Of a DNA stretch of 64,000 nt, positions 33,956 through 47,214 are shown piece after piece; position 1 is the stretch's first letter; every line of letters begins with the position of its first letter. The position numbers and the translations under genes are program-made. Below the pieces are notes generated by a model. It saw only the letters and a program-made list of their open reading frames with translations, was not told the origin of the DNA and searched no databases. The DNA is taken from positions 124,868,001 to 124,932,000 of the forward strand of contig JBITNC010000001.1 of assembly GCA_050084985.1 (NCBI GenBank), read 5' to 3'. The DNA comes from Nageia nagi. Lineage: Eukaryota; Pinophyta.

Positions 33956-36327
33956 GCATAACATACCTTGTTGCCACTATACAAATGTAGGTAATACCTA
34001 CTTCAAATACAACTAGTGGTAGTTCTTGGTGATCTACCAATCTATATATTACTGTTTAATAAACATGTGTCATATTTTCTCTAGAGGGTATCCTAAGACC
34101 ATTCTCAATATCATACAAAAAATATTTTTCCTATCACTGGTTGGATCAATGATTTCTTGATCCATAAGTATCATATAAGACATCTTGTGTTGCTCTTAAT
34201 ATTAGTTCTACCATAAGTGAGTTCTAATTGGATTTTTTCCCTATTGCTTGGCATTTGTAATAAAACTATTTTATTGATTTTTTTAGCTAGAGAAATATGT
34301 GGTGATGTTCCCTTCTTTAGTGTAGATTTGAATCCAAATCTGTCATCTCATATGTAACATTGGATATTCAATAGGTGGTTTTTATCAAATAAGAATAAAA
34401 ATTCAATTCACCAACTTTTAATTTTTTAAGATATGAAAGTGAATTTCATTTAATAACTATAATTTTAACTCAATTTCTACAATGAATTATAAGGTATCTA
34501 TGTAAGAAGGAAAATATCTCACCTATTTCATGACCCATCCCATTGGACCATAGTCAAATAGACTTATTATTGCTTTAATATGCATATATGGACTTATGAT
34601 ATAATATTTTGCTTTGAACAATATGTTTAGATTTGATATACTAAGTGATTAAGTATATTTACTTAAGTATTTATATGTTGTTATATTATTTTAGTGTTAT
34701 GATGAATGATGACTAAGAGTATTGTGAGAATAAATACTTCTCAAAGTATTTTGTGTAGACTTTTATAGGTCTTTAATAATTAGTATAATCAAGAAGTAAT
34801 GCTCAACACATGATCCATATCTACCAAAGTTTTGTATATTTTTTTGTTATGTATTTGTTGAAATTTTATTCATTGAAAACTCTTCTTAATTACATAGTAT
34901 TTAAAATTACTAGCATAAGGAAATTATATTTAAAATACCAGAGAACATAGTAAATGTTAACATGAGATTTAAAAATTAACTAAGCATTGATAGGTAAGTA
35001 TTTATTTAATAAATAAAATACCCTAAGGCATGATGGAATAGTAAATGTTGGACTAGCCAGCATATAAAATAAATATTCAATACTATGTTAATTATATCTC
35101 CCCTTTACATTCTGAAACCCTTGAAGCTTCTAGCAGCACTAGGGCATCAATATGAAATAAATTAACTAGGTTGAATCCTAATTCATGGTAAATTCTTGGA
35201 AACTAGTTTGGGTAAAGTATTTTTACATACATTCTAATCATGCAACCCTAATAAGAGTGAGATAATCCATTCGTATGATGTAAATTCATCATGAGGAGGT
35301 ACTATAGAACCAAAAAATCATATAAGGATATAAGGGAACTTCATCTATATCACTTGGTTTTTGCATTATCCACAATTGACCATGAGAGTTTGGGAAAGTT
35401 CCTCAATTTTGTGGTTATTAGCCTGTGATTACTTCTAATTATTATCACCATTGGCTATCTTTTTATTTCCTACAATGATGTTTTATACGTAATAAATGAC
35501 CCAACCACTTTGCAAATTCATCTATTACAAATCACTTCGATTATTTTACAAATAGCCATGTTTGTATTAAATATAAGTCTTGGCTTACATTTTTTTCTAC
35601 TAAATATATCTTCATCCAATGCTCTATTTAAATTATTCTATAGAGTAATGGAGGGAAGATGATTTGTAGATGCTAGAGTTGTTGTAGGAGATGATTTGGA
35701 AGGATAAATTGGGGTCATTCTACAAGTATTATGGGATTTAACTTCATTCCAAGTAGATATTATACTTTTCTCCATTGTAAACATAGGTTATTTATTTGAT
35801 AACAATATTTTTGTTCTAAAATAGTGTTTATTTCCTTCAAATAAAATTCTAATATTAATAACCAAAGCATATATTTCTGATCTTGGTTAGTATATTGGAT
35901 GTAAGTTCATTTTTTAAAAATAGACTTCATCAAACGGAACATAATGTAGATGTAGAAAACTAGATTATAATCATGTTGGAAACTCTTCTATACAAGATTA
36001 GAACTAACCAACCCTTTTTGGTACTATTTGAATCTTAGGGAAGATATCAAGATCCACATACCATTACATAAGAAAGTGAAACTAGGTGTTCGCCATGAAT
36101 AGGTTCAGGGAATAACTTAACCTATGTTGTCATATAAATAGATACATGAATTTGCAAGATAATATCATCATGTATTTGTGAAAATATTTTAATATATTTT
36201 TGGATAAGTTATTTTGAGGTCCTACACATTAGAAAGCATATTTGAATGAGCTATTGTTATTATATTTCTTTTTTTTCATCATATTATTGTTGGGATATTT
36301 ACTTAGTCCTAATACATGATGTTACCA

Positions 36328-36343
36328 TGTGTGTGTGTGTGTG
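36328..36343. repeat. (GT)n microsatellite
   Basis: Eight GT/TG units in a row within an otherwise unremarkable AT-rich stretch. Confidence 0.85.
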
Positions 36344-39091
36344 ATATTTTTTATTGTTAAAGTTTGTTGATCGATAACACTCTTTATGTACTTATGAATA
36401 ATAATTACAATAATGATATATTTGTATACCTTACTATCTTTAACTTTAATTTTTTGCAATAATGTGGCTTTGTAGGATTTTTGTTCTTATTTCCTCTAAT
36501 GTGTTTGTACATTTTGCTATGATATGGTTACATAGACTCGATGTTGTACAATGTTCTCTTTGTCTTGTTCAATAATTTAAGAGTATTATTGGTAGTAATT
36601 TATGTCCTTATCTTGATTGTAATAGAAGGTTAAGGATTGATAGATATTGATAGTTGTTTATTATCAATTTATGTTTCTAAATTAATGATGGTATTTAGTT
36701 TGGTAAGTATATAATGAAAATGTATATTATCTTGTTGGTATGATGGATCTATATAAAATTTAGAACTATTACATTAATTTGTTCTCTTCTAAAGTATCTC
36801 CCAAATTGTTTGAGTATGATGTTTAGAATGCTAATAATCTTTGATTTTTTAGGGTACATCCCTCAAACTCATAGGGATGATAATCTTATTATAATAAGGT
36901 TATTCATCTTCATATATATATTATTTATTTTATGCATTAGGTATTTCATTAAGGCTAAAAACATATAACATGTTTGTAGGTATCAAGAGCATGGGGGTGT
37001 ATCTTTGATCCTAAGGAAGGGTGGACTTCATTATTAATGAATACATATGGAATATGTAGATGTATATAAGCTAGACCTAATACATTTATGGTATGATGAT
37101 CCAATGAATATAATTCATTTATTAGTTTAAATATCCAAAATTGTTCATCTATAAGTAATAGAAAAATACTCTATCTTAAATCTCGAACTATTAATGAATT
37201 TAGTCTTTGTATGTAGATTTGACCTTGACATTTCAAGTGAAAAGAGATACCAATGGATACTGGGAATGGAATTCAAACATCCAAATGGTACTTCCACTTC
37301 AATAATTATTTTTATTAGTTTTGATATGATATTGTTATGATAATTTTGTATGAAAATTCCTTATGACTTGTTAAAAATATTAAACCCAAATACATAACTT
37401 TTGATAAGGTTAAGAGGTTAATAGAGATAAGATTTTATTTGATAATGGTGTGAAAGAAAATTTATTTTGATAAATTGAAATTAAAATTTGAAAACTAACT
37501 TGAATGAACTCATCCTATTGTTACTTAGACTTGTACCATATATTAAAGTTATAATACTTGTATTATTGAATAGAACTATGTTTTGGTCTACCTTTAAAGA
37601 TGAATAACTTATGATGTTGTATATTGCAATCATTTGCATTTCTTGTAAGATGATATTACTTCAAGAGTTTGTAACCAAATATGTTTTGGCAAACATTGGC
37701 ATTGTTTTTTGATATTATTTGCTTGTAAATTATATTATTCATATGTGCATTTATATTATATAAAATGCTTGATTTTTAGCACTACAATGAAATGATAAAT
37801 AAATAAATCATTGATCTAAAGGAATGAAATTTATTCCAAGAAATTGTTTAAAATAAACTTTTTAATATCAAGCAAAATCAATATAACACTAGGTTTTGTA
37901 ATTATGAAAGAAAATATTTGAATCACATTTCAATTTGGTATTTGAACTATTGAGAGCATATATTTAAGATACATACACATTTGAATCAAATGAAATGAAT
38001 ACCAAAATATTTAAAGTTGAATATTGAGATATTTTGTTGATAATGATTATTCTTACAACCTAAAAGAGATAAATCAATGTCACTAAGTAAACAACAAAGG
38101 CTATTTGACATATTCAAATACTCCTATAACATAATTCTATGTACAATCTTAGAAAATATTTTAGCAATTAAATGCTAATTTAACTTGGCTTGAATAGTCA
38201 TAAGAAACCATTATATCGCCTGTTTAAAGTTAAATAGGTTTAATAAAAAGGATTTCTAGTAAACTCATAATAATTGAACAAGTTCCACCAAAAAGTGATA
38301 AAAACAAACACTAAAACTATTTAGTACATGGAACCATGGGAAAGGATAGTGTGTTATTAATGATTAGAATTTCCAATGGCTAGCTTGAATCATTTCAAAA
38401 ACCTTTATTAAGTGAAATGATTATAACATTTTCAAGAGAGGTACAATAGGTTAATGGGGACATATGGAACCTTTCTCATGAGCCCTCTCAATCTCTACTC
38501 AAGTAACTTGGGAAAGGTGACAAGAGATACTATATCTAGAGATGAGCAATGCACATTAATTTTATGAGATAAAGAGCAATTATATGTTGATTACAACAAC
38601 CAAGCTTATGCTTAAGTGTAATACTATATAATGTGGAATCATCATATTAATACTTCCTTATTTAAAAAAAAACTTTAGGTTACTATAATTGCCCTTCTAA
38701 TGTTTAATGGAGACTATAAATGAATAACTATATCTTTTATTTTCTATCATTGGATCCTATAGTTTTCTTTAATTTACCTTAAAAAATTTATTGAATTCAT
38801 GGAAAATATCCTTAGGTCCTTGAACCATATATCATATTTTGTTAAAACTTTCCATACATACTTCTTAAAAGTGAAATTTAACTTCAATAATGATGCTCCT
38901 TATTTTTTTCCATGGTTTTTGAGGTTTATTAGGGTCAAATTTGGTATATTTCATATATCATTATAGTACTTCATATCTTAATGTGGTATTAAAATCAAAA
39001 ATATTCACATTATCATTGTAAACCTTCAAATATGTTAATCATTATATGGTATAAAAATATGCTCTTTTGAATTGATGTGTATCTTTGTGAA

Positions 39092-39421
39092 ATCTAAACC
39101 AAAAAGGGCCTTTAGATGTGGTTTCAAACCCCCACAAAAGCTCTTACTAGTAGTTATCCACATGTCATCTAAGCATGTGTCACTAAAAATCTATTATCTA
39201 TGGTGTTGGTTAATATATGTTAGCTTATGGTACCATTTAAACTTATACCACTTAAAGTTATAGTGGAAATATTATAACCTACCCCCTTAAACTATATAAA
39301 GGTGGTTCAAAACCACCAACTTAAGAAGTATAAGGGGTAGCTTGAAACTACCATAGTAATAAATTTAAAGGGGCAATTTATAATTGCCTTTGTATAGTTT
39401 AATGGGTCATTTAAAACTACC
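39092..39421. repeat. CACTA left terminal and subterminal palindromic repeats
   Basis: After the terminal motif, 17-bp palindromes recur every 33-36 bp. GGTGGTTCAAAACCACC at 39301 is perfect with a 3-base loop. GGTAGCTTGAAACTACC at 39336 has one mismatch. GGCAATTTATAATTGCC at 39372 is perfect. GGTCATTTAAAACTACC at 39405 is imperfect. Less regular ones lie at 39116 and 39225-39270. In CACTA elements such arrays bind the transposase-encoded DNA-binding protein. Confidence 0.7.
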
Positions 39422-39964
39422 TCTTAATAATTAATTAAAAAAAATAGACTTAGACTAGAAGCACATTCCATCATATATTTTTATATAAAATATGATGGAA
39501 GAATGCTTCCAAATTATGTTGTCCTTAGTTACCTGAGGAACCTGAAGCTCAATCATAATATTGGCCATGGATCCTCAAGGATGGCCTAATAACTCTTCAT
39601 TTAATGACTTACCTTACTCATCCTAGTCCAAGACTGGAAGCACCTAAAGGAATGCCTAACCAATAGTTCATTCTATGGATATGAAATGATCCAAGTGCAC
39701 CATATGATATGAAATAACCTAAATGCACTAACATGTAATATGAAATTATTTAAGAATATTATATTGATCCAAGTGCATCATATGATATTAAATTATCTAA
39801 ATGTACTAGAATATGATACATGAAACCTCATGAAATGATAATTATGTTATTTGAAACATCTAACAACTTTAGACCTCCCACTAAAAGATCTAAATAGACC
39901 ATGTGGTATGAAATAATTTAAACTATATGATCTAAAACTATCTTGGAGAAGGAAAGTAAATATT

Positions 39965-41190
39965 CAAACAAAAAATAAATTAAGTTTCAAAAACCAATAC
40001 AAAAGTGGTAAGTTGTAAAAAACACACTTGTAATGCTTAACCAAACACACAAAAAACATGTGATTCACAAGTGGATATCATGTTGTATAAAAAAAATGAT
40101 GAGATGGAAATAAAAATGAACATGTTATGGACTCCTTCATTATCTGGCCTATATCATAACATTTTAACAATTAAATTATGACATGTTGTAGTAGTATTAT
40201 AGAGCATATTTGAATCATTTGAGTATAATTGAAATTGTAGTGCATATTTGAATCACTTTAGTATAATTGTATTTAATTCTTGATCATATGAGTATTCTTT
40301 ATCATTTGATCATAATTATAGAGTATATTTGAATCTTATTTTTCTTATATTTGTGTTCGTATGATTGTTGTAACAAACCTATCAAAAAGTAACAAACTAT
40401 ATTTTCATTCTTGTACAATTAGACAATACTTGAACCAAAGGAGGCACATAATATTACAATTTGGAGTTTAATATACCAAATTTTTAAAAATCATATGATT
40501 GTAAAAAAAGAAGCCCAAACTATGTCTCAAAATGGGGCCCAAAAATTGGCTTGAAGAAGGAAAGAAATTGTTCGACCCAAATTTTTTGCTTGTAATACTT
40601 AAGCCAAACACAAAAAAAATATGTGGTTACTAAGCGGATGTTGTGTTGTTTAGATAGAAAGTTGAATGAAAATAATGGAACATATTTTGGGCACCCTTCA
40701 TTGTGTGGCATGTATCAAAACATTTTAACAAATAAATTATGACATATTGTAGCACTAGCATTATAAAGCATATTTGAATCATTTGAGTATAATTGAAATT
40801 ATAAAGCATATTTGAATCACTTGAACATAAATATTTAATTATTTATCGTACCAATATTATGATCATTTGAGCATAATTATAGAGCATATTTGAATCTTAT
40901 TATACTTATCTTTGTGTTCATGTGACTATTGTAACAAACCTAACAAATTGTATTTTTCATGCTTGTATAATTAGACCACCATTGAACCAAAGGAGGTTCA
41001 TGATATCACAATTTGGCAGTTTAACATACCAATTTTTAAAAATCATATGCTTGAAGAAAAATAAGCCCAAAATATATCTCAAAACAAAGCCCAAAAACTA
41101 GCTCAAAGAAAAAAGTAATTGTCCAACCCAAAAAATTTATAAGTATCAAAAATCAGTCCAAAAGTGATAAGTTGGACTCATCCACCATAT
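39965..41190. repeat. 561-bp tandem duplication within the CACTA element
   Basis: Two diverged copies are offset by about 561 bp (for example ACATGTTGTAGTAGTATTAT at 40181 and its partner at 40742), followed by the first 60 bp of a third. Each contains smaller repeats of GAGCATATTTGAATCATTTGAG. A dispersed copy of the same middle part lies at 44290-44510, on the other side of the transposase. Confidence 0.75.
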
Positions 41191-41573
41191 GTTATGAAAC
41201 ATGCAACTATGCCATATGATATGAAATTATCTAAATCCAATACATGATATAAAATATTGATATGAGATAATGTAATTATACTTGAAATATAATGAAGTAA
41301 ATATGCTATTTGAAACCTTCAACAGCCAATGCATACAAACATGCAATAAATAGTAGCATTACTAATAAGAAATAAATAATATTAGTACCAATAAGTAATA
41401 AATAATATCATTACCATTAACCAATAAATAATAGCATTACCAACAATCAATACATATAAACATGTTAAAAATACTAGAGGATATAATTTTATTATTTAAA
41501 TATGAATTCAAGTGTATGCATGTCGAGATATAATGAATTAAATATGTATTAGGCTTCCAACTAAGTTATAAGA

Positions 41574-41834
41574 TTATGCTTCCAAATATGTACCCTTAAT
41601 ACCCCCATGAATGTATTGAATGTTGTCATAATTTTCATTATCATATTGTGCAATTTTATGTTCCTCTACTATAGTTTCTTCTTCTTCTCCATTCCCTACC
41701 TTATTGCAACCAATTGCTTCTATACCTCTCATGTAGTTTGCACATAATGAAATAGATTCCTCAACGAGATAATATTCCACTCTACAACCTTCATTCCTAG
41801 CTTGATTCTTTACACAACCCTTATAAATCTTCAT
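41574..41834 (-). pseudogene. CACTA transposase C-terminal part (DUF4218-like)
   Basis: An 86-codon open stretch reads YKGCVKNQARNEGCRVEYYL, then VEESISLCANYMRGIEAIG. This matches the DUF4218 pattern in plant CACTA proteins (K..V+N+A+PEGCIAE.Y..EE...FC..Y+). It is downstream of, and on the same strand as, the TNP2-like remnant. The following sequence (41330-41570) is short AATAAATA.TAGCATTACC repeats with no DUF4216 I can recognise. Confidence 0.75.
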
Positions 41835-42549
41835 AATTATAAGAAAGAAAATAAATATTTTTATTTTGATGAGACACTACACATAAAATATAAAAGTGAT
41901 GGCTTATGAAATTGATGAATACATAAAACCTCTCAAAAGGTACATCCATTAATATTGTACAGTCCACATATATGTACCTCTAGCACCCAGTGATATAGTG
42001 CTCAATATTAAAAAATGAAGGGGGTGTACTTTTAAACAATCATAAAGTCACCACAACCTCTTCCTCTAATTTATTCATTTTTTCAAGATCCACCACTTTA
42101 GAAAATATATCCTTATAGAACATATATAACATATAAATGATTTTTTGCATTGATTTATCAAGCACATGTCTAACGTTGTTGGAATAAGATAATAAATAAG
42201 AAAATGAAAGTAATGTGATTTTGTAGTGAGGATATTAAGTTCTTTTATACACACATTTTGCTAATATTTGAACTATAGTGTTATCACCATACTTATTGCA
42301 TTTCCTTTTATTTGACTTGTTTTTCCCCAATTTGGTGGTATTTTTTATACTTTTTACAATATTTCCTTCCTAATTAAATTTATTGGTGCTTTACCCCACT
42401 CTTATTTATTATTAAAAGATGCCTTTTTATAGTGAAATAAATGATCTTTATGAAGCAATCTCATATGGCCATGTAAATGGTTTTTTTTTTATTGTAACTA
42501 AGATGTTGTGAACAAGTTCTCTCCCTACATATTGGACACACTAAGAATC

Positions 42550-43760
42550 CCTTTTTCCTACATTTTTATTGGTTTCCATAAGTAGGAAAATTATGAATGA
42601 TCCACATCAATATTTTTTATATTGAATGTAGGTATTATGAAATGCATAATATATTTGTAATTCTTTAGTCCATATTCATATAAGTCATCAACCAAAAACT
42701 ATATATAAACATCAATATCATTGTTAGTTGTATGGGGCCAAGTATTAACAAGCTAAGCATTGAATAATTCATTTCCATTAACATCCATAGTGGAAGGTTA
42801 TATGTGACCAACACAATGACCAAAAATTATAATGAGAATAAAAGTTTAAAAAAGGGTTGAATCCATCAGTTACCATTCTTAATCATACATTGCATGTATC
42901 ATCAACAAAATTTGACCACATAGCTTCTATCATTTTTCATGCCATAGGTTAAACTAAATATCCCATATTGGCATATAGACTCTTGAAATAGGAATGCCAC
43001 CTCATATTCTTTGCAACATTATAGAGCTACAGGAAGAAAGCAACCCCTTCAACCATATCTAATAATGTTGAAAGAAAAAATAAAAAAATTTAATGGTATA
43101 GAAAAATTACTTACCTATACATTCTCTTCAAGCTTAGTATAATAGAGAAATACCTCAACACCTTTGTAGGAACCTTAATATTTTATTTTTTTCCAATGAG
43201 GAGCAACTTTCCATTAAGATGGACCATATTTTACACAAGCTTCATCATTTTAATGATCTTTCCACTATAAAATATAGTCATTTAGGCATGCATGTATCAT
43301 TACGTAATCTAATCCTAATAGCTTCAATAATTTATTCATCACATATGAGGACTTTGAAATTGTATTACTGATTGGGAACATAAATTTAGCAATTCTAATA
43401 GCTCACCAAAGCTTTTATTAAACCACCCATAGTTTACTTTGAGATAATATAATTTAGTTTTGTATGTACTTTGTATAACCTAGGTATAATGGTTGTTTGT
43501 TGATATCTTCAACCAAGCTATGAAATTCATTAGGAGCATATTGAACTTGACTTCATTATCTTGTAGGTTTTTCCACTCTGTGAGCAATTTATATTGACCA
43601 TTCTGACAATGTCATCTTCTACATTTTGATATAATTTGGAGACTCATCCATGGCATTGCACACATTGGATGCTATTGGTCAAAAGTAGATAATTTCCTCC
43701 ATGCAAAAAAACTCATTATATCTTTGGTCAATTGCTTTAATAAACATGCGCTCATGAACC
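42550..43760 (-). pseudogene. CACTA transposase TNP2-like catalytic region
   Basis: Minus-strand landmarks in broken frames are NKLLKLLGLDYVMIHACLND with W-K and a Cys-x2-type pair (around 43320-43220). The equivalent of VTDGFNPF is near 42870, VTYNLPLWMLMEMNYSMLSLLILGP near 42810-42735, and a FP.Y.N segment near 42580. These follow the order of plant TNP2 proteins (R..G......HAC..DC.L, then DGFNPF, then NLPPW.C.K...L.LLIPGP). Stops and frameshifts occur every few dozen codons. It would cut and paste the element. Confidence 0.75.
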
Positions 43761-44582
43761 TTCTCAAAACCAAGATTCTGAGTTTTGGCATTTTTGACAT
43801 GGATACATAATTTTTTTAGGGTTCATTGAATTTTTTCTTACAAATCAGTTAATTCCTACACCCCATGAACATAGTTGTTAGAGTTTATAGGTGCTTGTAG
43901 CCAAGCTTTGTTCATGATTTTTAAAAAAAATCTCCTTATACTTGGTCACATCATATATAAGTGAAATTTAATTTGATTTATGCTAAGATAATTTTTTTTA
44001 CATAAAAAATATGTCCTTACGAGGTCATTATAAAGATAACATTAAAGGAGTGTATTATCTCCATGTAGCAATGTAGGTACTAAAACCCTAACAACATAAC
44101 TTTTGTATATGTTCTACTTGCATATAATCATATAGGTGTAATGGATGAGGGCTATAAATACTTTAATAACATGAGTGACTCTTATTGCATTATTCTAGAT
44201 GAATTATTATATGCATTGTTATCATTTTTGGTCATCCAAGCTAATTTCATGGACTACAATGATTAAGGATATCTAATTTAATGATGAGATGAAAATAATT
44301 GAATATGTTGTGGCATCCTTCATTGCCTAACCTTTAATATAACTTTTATGCATATAAATTATGATATGTTGTAGTAGTATTATAGATCATATTTGAATCA
44401 TTTAAGCATAATTGAAATATAGTGAAAGCAATAATAAATTTGAATCATTTAAGCATAATTGTAGATTAATTTGAATCTTATTATGCTTATTTTTGTGTTC
44501 ATATTTCATCGACATTGCATAATCTTCATATTCAAAAATAAAATTGGAAGAATACACAAATATTGGCAATTGTTTGACAATA

Positions 44583-46915
44583 TGTATGATGCAAACATAA
44601 TTTCATAGAGTATAATGGTTACTGGATACACATAAAATGGGTTTTTTGAAATAGGCCTCAAGATATGTTTGCAAAATGTGAAAAAATACACAAGGGCTAG
44701 TAATTATTTGAGGGTAAGTGCAGAATATGATTCCCACTTTTGGTCAAAAAATTGAAGTGTTTTCCCTAATTTTTAGGTTTGCTCATACTTGATCTCAAAA
44801 TTTGAAGCACTTAGAGTCTAATTATTTAAAAAGGTCACTTAGTAAAAATGTAGTTCTCAAAGTCTAATTTTCAAATATGTAATTTATTCTAATACCTAGA
44901 TGATAGAAATTAATATTTGGTAGGCATGTTTAAAAGCTATTATTTAAAAAATACAATTTCAATACCATACCCCCATTTGTCTGGTAAGCATAATTGGACC
45001 TAAATTAAAATATATTTTAAAATTATTTTGGGTTAAGATACCTAAGACACTAAAGATTTGAAAGGATATTTTGTTGTAATTTTTTCATGAATATTTTATT
45101 TTTTATTAATTTTTTAATTGACTATGATTATCGTTTCGAAAATTACTCGTGTTCAAACAAGCATAATTTGACCTAAACTTATCATTTTTTTTGGATTTTT
45201 TTTTATCTTATGAATAATTGTATGAGATTATGCACATATATTATTTTTTGACAATTCTAAAAAAATAAAAAGTTATTAAACAAATACAAAACTCATTGTT
45301 TAAAAATTACAATTTTAGGACCATACCCATCGTATCTATCAAGCATAATTGGACCTAAATTAAAATATATTTTTTAAATCCTTTTGGTTAAAGATACCTA
45401 AAACACTAAAGATTGTGGAGGATATTTTTTGTATTTTTTTCATGAATATTTTATTTTTTATTAATTTTTTAATGGTCATGATTATCATTTCAACAAATGC
45501 TTATGTCTACCAAGCATAATTTGAATAAAACTTATCATCTTTAATTTTTTTTTAACTTGTGAAGAATATTATGTAGATTATGCACATATATTTTTAATTC
45601 ATAATTCCAAAAAATAAAAAGTTATTAAACAAATACAAAAATCTAGCAATTCATAAGACTTTGTCAAAGTGGGACTCATCTTCTTACACTTACCCTTGAC
45701 AAGATGCATGATGCTAACATAGTTTCATGATTTACAATGATTGTAGGATAACTACAAAATAGGTCTTAAAAAAAAGGCCCTAAGACATATAAGAAAAATA
45801 TGGAAGAATACACAAGGCTTGAGAATTATTTGACAAGATGCATGATGCAAATATAGTTTCATGTCTGAAATGGTTATAGGATACACACAAAATGAATTTT
45901 TTGAAAAAAGGACCTAAGACATGTACACAAAATATGAAAGAATACACAAGGCCTATGAATTGTTTCATAAGATGCATGATGCAAACATGGTTTCATGGTC
46001 TGTAATTATTGAAGGTACACACAAAATGGATTTTTGAAAAAATACCTCAGACATGTATGCAAAATATGGAAGAATACATAAGATTTGAGAAATGGTTGAT
46101 AAGATGCATGATGCAAACATAAGTTCATGGGTTGCAATAATTGCATGATACATATGAAATGGGTTTTTTTTAAAAGGGTCCTAAGACATATATGCAAAAT
46201 ATGGAAGAATACATAAGACTTGAGAAATGTTTCACAAGATGCATGATGCAAAAATACTTTCATGATTTGCAATGATTACAAGATACACATAAAATGGGTT
46301 TTAAAAAAAACTTAATACATGTTTATGAAATGTGTAAGAATACACAAGGTTCAAGAATTATTTGTCGAGATGCATGATGCAACACAATTTCATGGTCTAC
46401 AATAGTTGTACCATATGCACAAAATGGCTTCTTAAAAAGGCCCTAAACATGTATGCAAAATGGGGAAGAATACACAAGGCCTAAGAATTGATAAGATGCA
46501 TGATGCAAACATAATTTTATGGTCTAAAATGATTGCAAGATATGCATAAAATGGGTTTCAAAAAAATACCCTAATATATGTATACAAAATCTGGAAGAAT
46601 AAACAAGACCCAAGCATTATTTTATAATATGCATGATGTAAATATAGTTTCATAGTTGCAATTATTGTAGGATATGCATAAAATGAGTTTTCATAAAAAA
46701 TATTTTATGATATGTATGCAAAATATGGAAGAATACAAGGGCTTAAGAATTGTTTAATAAGATGCATGATGTAAATATAGTTTCATGGTCTGTAATGGTT
46801 ATAAATATGCACAAAATGGGTTTTATGAAAAAGGCTCTAAGACATGTATGCAAAATATGGAAGAATACATAAGGTTTGAGATTTTTTTATAAGATGCATG
46901 ATGACAAAGATGTTT
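44583..46915. repeat. 133-bp tandem array (11 units), split by a TIR element
   Basis: Units beginning GATGCATGATGCAAACATA start at 45703, 45837, 45971, 46103, 46238, 46369, 46494, 46628, 46761 and 46893, a period of 125-135 bp. One further unit starts at 44583 and is interrupted at 44712 by the TIR element, so it resumes at 45700. Each unit contains ATACACAAAATGGGTTTT and ATGGAAGAATACACAAGG. Minus-strand open frames of 60-90 codons here are repeat translations, since 133 is not a multiple of three. It lies between the right CACTA end and the transposase. Confidence 0.9.
44712..45695. mobile_element. 984-bp TIR element nested in the 133-bp array
   Basis: The left end reads GGGTAAGTGCAGAATATGAT and the right end is its inverse (reverse complement GGGTAAGTGTAAGAAGATGA), with similarity over about 35 bp, both continuing into TCCCACTTT. 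TTGA flanks both sides (44708-44711, 45696-45699). Removing the element and one TTGA restores a normal 133-bp unit, so it is a real insertion. Internally it has a 355-bp tandem duplication (44940-45294, 45295-45650), each half holding two AAGCATAATT.GACCTAAA motifs. It has no coding capacity. A 4-bp duplication does not fit hAT (8), Mutator (9), PIF (3) or mariner (TA), so the superfamily is unknown. Confidence 0.85.
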
Positions 46916-47214
46916 AAGAATACATATTGCACTAACTTTTATGCTCACCTCACCTTCCCTTGCCTCTCCTTTCCTCTACCCACCACACCTATCCTCCTTC
47001 ATGCTTAAAAATAAATGTTAGCATTAATCCCTGATAGACATATATTTTGTAAAATGCAGAAGAATAAAAAAGATATACTTGCTTGCACCATTGTCTCTTA
47101 TTCGCCTCACCTCTTACCCTAAAAATTTGAAAACTCAAAATACCTTGATAACTTTCAAGTGTCCACTCAAGTTTCCTAGTGGAAATTTTATTTTTATATT
47201 CTTGGTTAAGTTTA

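Larger units (their letters stand above)
32831..39091. other. AT-rich region without recognisable genes
   Basis: No protein domain, LTR pair or RNA gene is visible here on either strand. The part next to the LINE (32831-32990) may be its 5' untranslated region (ACCAAACCCTAG repeated twice). Open frames are short and driven by composition. Two microsatellites are listed separately. It may be a graveyard of repeats too old to recognise by eye. Confidence 0.5.

Noticed and set aside
33804-34016. Ile-rich open frame, superficially a membrane protein.
   Set aside because: It is the translation of an (ATC/ATT)n microsatellite.
39965-41190. A possible LTR pair flanking a short element.
   Set aside because: The copies are directly adjacent with no internal region, primer site or purine tract, so tandem duplication explains them better.
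45780-46272. Three minus-strand open frames of 62-88 codons with similar sequences.
   Set aside because: They are translations of the 133-bp tandem array, and the frame shifts from unit to unit.
44583-46915. CRISPR-like regular repeats.
   Set aside because: Units are contiguous 133-bp tandem copies without unique spacers, and the context is a plant transposon.
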